From: Grammothele lineata
Taxonomy: Eukaryota > Basidiomycota > Agaricomycetes > Polyporales > Polyporaceae
Direction: 5' to 3'
DNA length: 38,793 nucleotides
Assembly (NCBI GenBank): GCA_002150815.3
Contig: NDFF03000189.1
Span: forward strand, 1-38,793
Below are positions 31,117 to 38,793 of this stretch, in pieces (within the stretch, counting starts at the first letter, position 1; the number at the start of each line of letters is the position of its first letter). The translations under genes and the position numbers were made by a program. Below the pieces are notes generated by a model. It was not told the origin of the DNA. It did no database searches and worked only from the letters and a program-made list of their open reading frames with translations.

Positions 31117-33385
31117 AGAGTGAAGTCTTTCGTGAGTGTTGCTACTTTGATCTCGTGTAAGCGGCCATCATATCTCACACACCTATGCCTATGGCTACCC
31201 ACAGAGATCACAGCCTTGCCCTTGCTCGCGGAGTGGTATTGTGTATCAGGCAGGATATATTGTGGTCTGTAGGAGTACAATGGACGGAGGAGTTATTCAG
31301 AGTGGTTAATGTGCACGATGTTGCGAGAATGAGAATGTGATTATTATGCGGATGAACTGCTTGGTGGGGTTTAGCGTGGTTCACGAGGATACGAACGAGA
31401 ACAGCGTGCCGTAAATATTGCACCTGCTTGAGGGAGCGGGAGTGGTGAACGCTGTGTCCATACGTCGGACAGATGGCGGTAACGGAGAAACCGACGTCAA
31501 GGGACGCCACATAAAGTGATGAGCATTACGGATGTGCTACGTACACCGTGAGTCTCCAACGAGCACTGGCTCACTCCGCTACTAAGACGTATCTTCAACA
31601 CCCCAAGACGCATGAACCCCACGTCCAAAAGCAGCCGCCAAACACTCTGACTCAAGCATCAGCCTACCCGATTTCCGCGATTGTACTCACCTTTCCATCC
31701 AGACGTCGACCAGTCCTAATTGACACCGTTTGTACGTGTGAGAATAAAGGCAGCCCCAGTAACGGCACATGGTGGAGGGCATTGGTGGAACTTTGCGGTA
31801 GTAGGGAATCGTTCCTGTTAGAGAGGATGCATAAAGGCGATAGCAGCTGCGAGGAGAACCTGTTGTTGGACAAGTCAACATGCGTAGGCACCGGCGTGCA
31901 GATTAGGCGAGACGACCACAGCGATGCACTGTAAGTCAGGGGGATAACGTATAAAAGGGCGTATATCATGGCCACCGGTAAAAGGAAGGAAGCGCAGAGG
32001 GGTAGCAGTAGAAACAGAAGAATGAAGACAAGGAGGGGAAGGGCATACTACCTACACGTCGCACCCCTACCGCGGGAGCTCAGCCCTCAGCCCTCCAAAC
32101 GTTCCCCAATAAGCACGAGCACCCTCTTCAATCCAGTGCCACTGCTCAAGCTCATAGGCAATCGCCTTGGGAAGTTGATGGGAAGAAAAGCGGTGGGGGC
32201 GCAGAGATGTGAGGGAAGGACTGAAGGCGAATGAGGAGCAATATAAAAACCGGGTAATGACGTACGTACTTAATGCCACGATGAATCCTTCACTTCAATG
32301 CGGCGCATACAGGTTGCTTGCGCCAGGAATTGGAAGTGGTGGCCTGAAACTTGGTATTCAAAGCTTGAAGGTCAAAGGATAAGACGATGCGGAAGTGGAA
32401 GAGCTTGAGACGGTTGGAATCGGCGTTGGGCGATGGCATAGCCGAAAGCGGTGAGGGAGATAATATAGAGAAAATGTCATGATTAATGAGACCTGCAGAG
32501 ACCTGGAGTTAACAAGCGATCTGACAAGAAGGTGCGAGGAGTTGGTGGAGGGAGACATACGAGCCGCGCGCCGGCGCATTGGGCTCGCGTACGAACGGGC
32601 AGCCGGCGTCTCCCTTTGGTCTTCCAAGCTTGTTTCCTCTCCATAGCGACTACTCCGAGCAAACTCCGAGCAAACTCGCAAACGGTACGACTGCACTCAA
32701 GGTATAGGATGCACTCAATGCACCGCTATGTGGTACATAAAGTAGTGTTCGAAAACTCAGGAGACACGCTGATCGCGCGGTAGGTGACCATGAGGCCTCA
32801 TTTCGCGAAACGGTATTGAACTCACGACCACGTTTCTTGGCAGAGCCGACGTCTTCCATTCCACGGCATCAATAGCTTACAGCTCTCCAATGACAGTGAA
32901 CTGTCAAGAATATGAGAAAATGAGCCTTATTCGAAGGATTTGAATTTAAAGGCTTCAATGAATCCCTGGAGGGGGGGCGAGTACTGGTCTTAGTTGTCTC
33001 CTCGTCGATGCGTGCGACTGCCCTAGTCGCTGACTACGTAATAACCATGCCAGGTACCGCGAGCGCAGTATTAATGTGTGCCATGCTTTAGAGAATTCCC
33101 CTCTGCCGCGTTCTCGGTATGTACCCGGGGCAATACCGTTTCAAACATCCCTAACCCAAAGCCAAGGCACTGCCTTGACTCTCAAGCGTTCATGAACCGA
33201 AGAACAGACCGCTCTCGGCGACGCGTCACCGCTTGCTTGACTAGCTGTGTCCCTCAGCATGCTAGAGCGATGCACCAGCCGCGAAGAGCGAGGAGTACGC
33301 ATGTGCCCGCCACGCGACTCTGAGACCTTCGATATCAGCAGCCCTTCCTGCACTCAGGTACAGCACTTCTCTACCGTTCTTGTCC
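31117..33385. other. Gene-poor stretch upstream of NLR-3
   Basis: About 2.3 kb with no supported gene. TATA-like sequences occur at about 31950 and 32240, but neither leads to a convincing coding frame; the Arg/Lys-rich frame at 31968-32234 lacks support. A short tandem repeat lies at 32653-32674. A faintly tRNA-like minus-strand stretch near 32800-32880 does not fold properly. Confidence 0.45.
32653..32682. repeat. Short tandem repeat, 11-bp unit
   Basis: CTCCGAGCAAA occurs twice in tandem (32653-32663 and 32664-32674), followed by a partial, altered third copy (CTCGCAAA, 32675-32682). Confidence 0.6.
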
Positions 33386-36175
33386 ATGAACTGTCTCACA
33401 AGCCCTACTCACAGCGATGCCGTCGACGATGCTCTCAGCAGCGCCAAATCTTCTCTCGCCGCCTTGCAAAACGCTCCAGACGCTATCGCCGTACCCGGCC
33501 TCGCACCCGCAATTAGTCTCCTCATCGCTCTAATTGAACGAGTTCAAGTACGATGGCTTTCTGTTTTCGTTGGCCTTCTCATAACATACTTCAACAGTCC
33601 CTCCTGAAGACCCCCTTGCTGACCCATCAAAAGGCCAGAGTCACTCGCCAAGGTTTGAAAGAGTTCGGGGATGAGATCGCGAAACTGGCGCAGCTTGTCG
33701 TCAACACTAACTCGCGCGCCGAAGCTGAGATTCGGAGTCGTGGAGTCGCCAAGAAAGAAGTCGAAGACGCGGTTGGGGCGACTTTGCTCCTCGTCCGGGT
33801 GTCGGATTTCACCAAGTAGGCTTAGCATCTTGGGCCGCATTCACACCTCTGACAGCATTCTAGCCAGCTTCAAGGAATCAAGGACCGTTCTCAGGCCCTC
33901 TACAGGGGGATATTCATCCTACGGTACCTCCACAGTTCGCGCGACGGAAGTAGGCTGAGAGAGCTCCAGAAGAAGGTCATCGAGGCCAAGGATTATTTCA
34001 AGGTACTTCTGCCTTTTATCTACCCCAATTCCTGATGCGAGTCCTGCGGTAGTCTTTCTGTTCCCCGGCGGTTGACGAGGCGTTAGACGGCATTCGAGGG
34101 AAGCGGAGGGAGGATAGACACATCGTGGGGGAAGCGAAGGACGCAGAATGGTCTGGGGACGAGGGCAAGGAGGTGCTTCAGGTACGTAGTCTCTGTTCAC
34201 TACGTCGTGCATATCCTCAACCGCTTGACAGGATGAACCTACTCGCCGCCTCGAAGATGACGAGTGGATACGCGTAGTTGACGAGCCCGATACGCTCCTG
34301 CAGCCCCAACCGACTGAAAGGGACGACATACCTCCTCAAGCAGATGTTGATACACTTCCTGCGCCCATCCGTCCCCGTTCAAGAGACAGGGAAGAGCTCT
34401 TAGAGCGATTTCCTCACGCGGATGCAGACTATGTCGCCTATGCGAACTCTTCGAGGGGTACGTTCCTCGAAGGAACCGGGTCGAAGGTGTTGGAGCAACT
34501 GGAAGCGTGGTCCAAGGCCGACGGAAAACCTTTCTGCGTCCTCACCGGTGGTGCCGGTACCGGCAAGTCCACGATCGCCTCCGAGTTCGCTCGACGCCTC
34601 GATCAAGACGGGAAACTCGGGGCCTCGTTCTTCTTCGCGCGCGGTGTCCAGGACATCTCTACCACCAGGCTATTCTTCTCTACCATAGCATACCAACTTG
34701 CGCGCTCCCAGCCAGCCCTCCTTCCCCTCATCGCCGACGCCGCGCGGAAGCACTTCAAGGCGGGAAACGGCCAGCAGATGGCGTACGTCGCTCCCAACCT
34801 GCTTCGCGCTCCGCTCCGCCTTGCAGGCAGTCAACACCAGCCCGTCTTTCTCGTGATCGACGGCATTGACGAGTGTCTAGACCGCGCACTCGTGCCCGAG
34901 ATGCTCAAATTACTCAGCTCGTGCGTACAAGATCGCGGGTTCCCGCTCAGGGTGCTCTTCACGTCCCGCCTCAACGACGTCGTCGGGAAGGCTCTGGCTG
35001 CGCGCGAACGCCCGGTAGAAGTCATCTCCCTCGACGACCAGCCACGGAGTTCCGTCGAACATGACATAGGCCTCGTCGTGCGTGATAAGCTGAATGACGT
35101 CCCTGGAGGGCCCGAATTACTGGAGAAGAACCCTGGCTTGGTGAAGGCTCTGGTCAGGCGTGCGGAAGGGCAGTTCGTGTACGCGCGAGTCGCTGTGGAC
35201 GCTATCACCGACAGTCCCGACGAGCTCGAAGAGCGCGCGACGATGGTGCTCTCTGAGACCCCGCGCGAGGTGTCCCTTCCGCCTCTAGACAACCTCTACA
35301 TCACCATTCTGGAGGACGCGTTCCCGTCAAAGGACCTCAAGCGCAATCCCACACAGCTGAAACGCGTCCGGGCGGTCCTCGGATACATTGCGCTCCTCCA
35401 CGACCCCCTCTCCCCCGCCGACATGCAGCAGCTTACGGGGACCCCAGTGCAGGACACGGTCTCGATCCTTGCGCGCCTCCGCGCGGTGGTCTCCTTCAAC
35501 GAGGCGGACCCACAAGACACGTTCCGCCCCGCGCACACGACCTTCCCGCAGTTTCTCCTCGACTCCGCCCGGTGTCCCGACAAGCTCTACTTCGTCGACA
35601 CCCGGCGCGAAGAACCGCGCCTCGCGGAAGGGTGTCTCAAGGCCCTCACTTCCCTCTCGCGCAACCCGCTAGGGCTCGACGACCCTGCCGCGGACGTGCG
35701 GGACCCGGATGTGCAGGCGCGTGTGAGGGAGCGCGTACCGCGGCATGTGCGGTACGCGTGCGTGTACTGGGCGGCGCATTTGCGGCAAGCGGACTACTCG
35801 GGCGGGCTGTTCGCGCACTTGAAGGCGTTCGCGAACGGGTCGTTGGTGGTGTGGATCGAGACGCTTGCGTGGATGGGCCGTTTGGACGTGGTGGAACGCG
35901 CGCTGGAGATCGCTGTTAGCTGGTTGGAGGTGAGTGTTCGGTTTCGGTTCTGGCCTACGAATCCGGGTTCGCTCACTGGCCTGTTGGCGCAGGTTCCCGA
36001 TAAGACGAAGAGTTTGTTTGAGCAAGCAGCGCAGTGGGTCAAGGATAACTATACGGTCTTCGGGCAACGACCCAGCGCGGTGTATGACGAGTGCCCGATC
36101 CCACAGGACTCGAAGCGTGGTCCCGTGAAGGTTGTGCGCAAGCCCACGAAGAGGCTCACTATCGGTGATGATTGA
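33386..36175 (+). CDS. NACHT-domain STAND NTPase (NLR-3)
   Basis: Six exons, 33386-33547, 33634-33815, 33864-34002, 34053-34181, 34232-35929 and 35993-36175, give 2493 nt (830 aa). Exon 2 could start at 33598 instead, which adds 12 in-frame codons and has a better acceptor. The start MNCLTSPTHSD aligns with MGCFTSSSHSD of NLR-2 but lacks Gly2. Exons 1 and 3 have exactly the lengths of those in NLR-2 (162 and 139 nt). Exon 4 and the acidic, Pro-rich start of exon 5 (residues 162-250) form a linker not found in the paralogs. NACHT features are Walker A GGAGTGKST (310-318), Walker B FLVIDGIDE (410-418) and FTSRLND, where SRP has become SRL. AHTTFPQFLLD and RYACVYWAAHL follow. The C-terminal tail is basic (VRKPTKRLTIGDD). 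No repeat domain is present. The presumed role is an intracellular sensor. Confidence 0.88.
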
Positions 36176-36869
36176 ACAGACGCGTCTTTTCTCCCACTCT
36201 GCTTCTCTGATGTTGTCTCGCCCTTTACACTGTTTTGGACACGGGAACCAGGACGCTATGCGACTCGCGTGGATATGTCTATAGATGCTACTCATACTTA
36301 TTTCATATGCTCCGTCCCTTCCGTATCTCATGATAGAGATAGACGTTACCGTAGATTCTTGGTATAATCGTAGAACAGCTGCAGTTCGCCTAACTCATTG
36401 CGTACTCCTATGCTACTCACGTAACTAGTCATTATGATGTACAAAGTCTAGAACCCATAGCACTCTCCTCTCACGTCGCTAGACCCCACACCGAGCGTCA
36501 TGTAGCTATGCGAAGAACGCGTCCGCAATCCTGGGAACCCAACGTATCGCGGACAGCGTGCAAGCGGTGTGTGGGACGCGTTGTAACAACGTTGCCACCG
36601 CGAGGCGGCTGCGGCCTGCCGCTGTCCTTACATTCTTGCCCACCACGAAGCCGCCTTCGACGCCGCGCGAGGAGCTGCACGACTTCCCCGCACAATCACA
36701 CGTCCCTGTGAAGCATATGTGCGACCAGAAGACTGCTTCTACGTGCTGTGTGGGCGATGAGCGGTAGAGCGAACGTGGTATACAGAAAGGCAAGTCGCGG
36801 CCATCAATAGCATTTCAATGGTACGGAGCGGGCGTATCATACACGAGGGAGGCGATAACAAAACGACAG
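36176..36869. other. Convergent intergenic region between NLR-3 and GST-10
   Basis: Holds the 3' flanks of two genes that point at each other. A 95-codon minus-strand frame (36506-36793) has several Cys residues but no ATG start and no splice support, so it is not called. Confidence 0.4.
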
Positions 36870-37782
36870 TTAGATAACCTGCAGGATAGCAGTCAGCTTG
36901 GTGGTTGGTCGCTGGGAAGAACGACGTACCTGCTGAGCGAGCATCTTCTTGACAGCGTCACGCGCAAGGAGCTTCTGGTGCCACCTACGACGGGGACGCG
37001 GCATATGTCATTCATTGTACAGCCACAAAGAAGGCGAATCGACTCACGCATAGAACGCGGGGAACTGCGTCGGGATGTCCGTCACCCCAGGGGCGTCCTT
37101 GAGTACCTGGCGGACGAACACCCCGTTGTTCCACGGGACGAACGCGAGGTCCGCGACGGTGCACTTGTCGCCGACGAGCCACGGCTGCTTCGTGAGCACC
37201 GAGTCGAGCACCCCGAACACGCGCACGATCTCCTTCTGGTACCGCTCGATCGCGCTTGGGATCTTCTCGGGGTGGAGACGCTGGAAGTGGCCCGCCTGAC
37301 CAAAGTAAGGGCTGTGATGCGCAGTGGGTGAGCACGGTGATGCGGAGTCTAAGTCGGGAATCGGGGAAGGGACGAACGTACCCCTGGCCTGACGCCTGGA
37401 AGAAGAGCCACTGGACCATCGTGTACCGCTCGTTCTCGCCTGCGGGCGAGAGGCGGTGCTCGGGGTCGTACTTGTCGGCGAGGTAGAGGATGATCGCGCC
37501 GGACTCCCAGATGGCGAAGTCATCGTTGGCGTGGTCGATGAGCGTGGGCGTGCGCCCGTTGGGGTTATGCTGGGTGTATGCGGGGGCCTTGTGCTGGCCC
37601 TTGTCGAACTCGAGGAAGATGGTGTGGAAGGAGAGGCCGAGCTCTTCGAGGACGATGGCGACCTTCCTGTATGCGTGTATTCGCGTTAGCGTGAGGAGCA
37701 TGGAAATTGAAAAGGGTAAGGCGCACCAGCCATTGGGGCCCATGGTGTGGCTGTAGAGCGTGAACTGCTTGCCGTGCGACAT
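36870..37782 (-). CDS. Ure2p-like glutathione S-transferase, detached copy (GST-10)
   Basis: On the minus strand: exons 37782-37727, 37666-37382, 37311-37048, 36984-36930, and probably a last 9-nt exon 36878-36870. Together they give 669 nt (222 aa). The first three introns match the plus-strand array in position and phase 2. It starts MSHGKQFTLYSHTMGPNGW and has ESGAI and KQPWLVGDKCTVADLAF. Two conserved motifs are altered: NPNGRTPTLID has Thr before the cis-proline instead of Ile, and NDDFAIW replaces NGDFAIW. The last intron (36929-36879) is 51 nt, in frame and without a stop. If retained it adds 17 residues, and both forms end at the same TAA. It lies about 19 kb from the array on the opposite strand, so it was moved and inverted or is an older outlier. 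Confidence 0.9.
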
Positions 37783-37875
37783 GTTATCGAGTATAGGAGA
37801 CGGTTATGCTGGGCTTGAGAGGGGTTTTACGGTGAAGTGGGCTTTGGTGAGGAAGACATGCTCGCTCGGACTCGA

Positions 37876-37882
37876 ATTTATA
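37876..37882 (-). promoter_or_regulatory. TATA box of GST-10
   Basis: The minus strand reads TATAAAT, about 95 bp upstream of the ATG at 37782, spacing comparable to the other GST promoters. Confidence 0.6.
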
Positions 37883-38793
37883 GGCCTTCGTATGCCTCTA
37901 AGGTGCGAATTGAGGAGCGCCCGTTACGAGAGCATTCACTCATGGACGAACAAACCGGCGGTGGTGGCGGTGGGGAGGCTGCAATATTGGTGATCAACGT
38001 CGGAGCGTCGCTTGAGGTCAGAGGAGTGGCAGTGCCCCGGTTGCAATATTGCGATATGTACGGAGAGTTGGCCTGAGTCATCCGTCAGATCGCAGTGTGA
38101 ACAACTGTCAATATGTACATACCTGCCGTGCAGTCCATCCACCCGAGCCGCCGTGCTTAGCTGTATAACGTGGCGGACCGTGGCGCACCTGATCATCACA
38201 TCAGTTGGTTTACCCTAAGCCGGCATACTCCCTCCCCTAGGCCCGCTTTCCGAAAGCCCAACATCGCTATCCACCGCACCTACGTATAAAACTACGCTTT
38301 TCTCTATTCCCCGAAACAGCAGAGAGCTCTCCGCCTGTAATCTACCAAGTCCTTCAGCGCCAATGACCCACTGTGCGCCTCGGCTATTTCCCGCCTGCCG
38401 CGTGATGCCGCCCGCCACGCCTCCAAGGCGCCTGCCCCTGGCCGACGTCCTCGGCAACCGGGATCACCGGCGCGACACCGTTGCCGCCGTCGCGCCCCCC
38501 GCGCGCACTGGTCGGCGCTCGTCGTGCCCACGCTCGTGCACGCTGTCGGGCACGATGAGCTCCTCTATCTCTCTCCCCTCGCATCCGCTCCCCGCGCTTT
38601 TTTGTACAGTAGTAGATCATAATAAATTATGCTTATTCCACCTGTTACTTGGATGATACAAGGTTCCGATCTAATAGTACTGAACATGTTCTTCCGGGAG
38701 GGCATGGTGCCTCCGGAAGCTGTATGACCACGGCATTTTCGTGTATCCCTTCGCTTCCTTCTGCATTATTGCATAGTACACTGGGCATACTCA
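37883..38793. other. Right-edge region, possible promoter but no supported gene
   Basis: TATAAAA at about 38286-38292 is followed about 70 bp later by an ATG at 38363, with a 97-codon frame to 38656. The spacing resembles the genes in this window, but the frame is Arg/Pro-rich with no domain and no paralog. An A+T-rich stretch with AATAAA-like sequence follows at about 38610-38630. I leave it uncalled as a gene. Confidence 0.35.

Noticed and set aside
31968..32234. Lys/Arg-rich frame after a TATA-like element at about 31950.
   Set aside because: The ATG is only about 15 bp from the TATA-like element, and there is no domain or splice support.
32800..32885. Minus-strand stretch resembling a tRNA (GAGTTCAATAC near the B-box position and a TGCCA loop).
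   Set aside because: The stems do not pair into a cloverleaf and the B box is poor. At most a relic.
36506..36793. Cys-containing 95-codon minus-strand frame resembling a small secreted protein.
   Set aside because: No ATG at its head, no signal peptide, no splice support.
38363..38656. 97-codon frame with a TATA box about 70 bp upstream at the right edge.
   Set aside because: Composition is low-complexity Arg/Pro and no family is recognised. Promoter spacing alone is not enough; noted as a region instead.

Overview
The window reads as nuclear DNA of a filamentous basidiomycete, most likely an agaricomycete of the wood-decay (polypore) type. This is inferred from three things: genes broken by many short GT-AG introns (about 45-100 nt), a large tandem family of Ure2p-like glutathione S-transferases (a class known to be expanded in wood-decay fungi), and a group of basidiomycete-style NACHT NTPases. 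No bacterial, phage, CRISPR or intact transposon feature was seen.

Layout. At the left edge (1-45, minus) is the signal-peptide end of a secreted-protein gene, with a TATA box at 276-282. Nothing recognisable follows until about 2.67 kb. From 3.2 to 17.9 kb lies a head-to-tail array of nine plus-strand GST loci (called GST-1 to GST-9 here). Seven are intact. One is an old pseudogene (GST-2). One is full-length but carries a 5-bp frameshifting insertion (GST-8). A tenth, divergent copy (GST-10) lies on the minus strand at 36.9-37.8 kb. The array grew by at least two routes: a two-gene segment of about 3.25 kb (GST-1/GST-2) was copied to give GST-3/GST-4, and single-gene units of about 1.7 kb gave GST-7, GST-8 and GST-9 with shared promoters and shared 3' flanks.

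Directly after GST-9 comes the single housekeeping gene of the window, the RAD1/XPF nucleotide-excision-repair endonuclease (18.4-22.0 kb, 13 exons, 985 aa). It is followed by three paralogous NACHT NTPases (NLR-1 at 22.6-25.2, NLR-2 at 26.8-29.4, NLR-3 at 33.4-36.2 kb). Each has a helical N-terminal domain spread over several small exons, then one large NACHT exon, then a short tail exon, with no WD40, ankyrin or TPR repeats. Between NLR-2 and NLR-3 sits a small two-exon gene for a 114-aa protein of unknown function. NLR-3 and GST-10 converge.

How it fits together. The GSTs share a nearly fixed glutathione-binding N-terminal half and vary mostly in two short C-terminal segments expected to line the electrophile pocket, so the array looks like a detoxification repertoire diversifying in substrate range. 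The NACHT trio is the fungal counterpart of NLR-type sensors. Both are fast-evolving accessory families flanking a conserved repair gene. Exon boundaries were set by hand from splice consensus, reading-frame continuity and comparison among paralogs inside the window; no database search was made.
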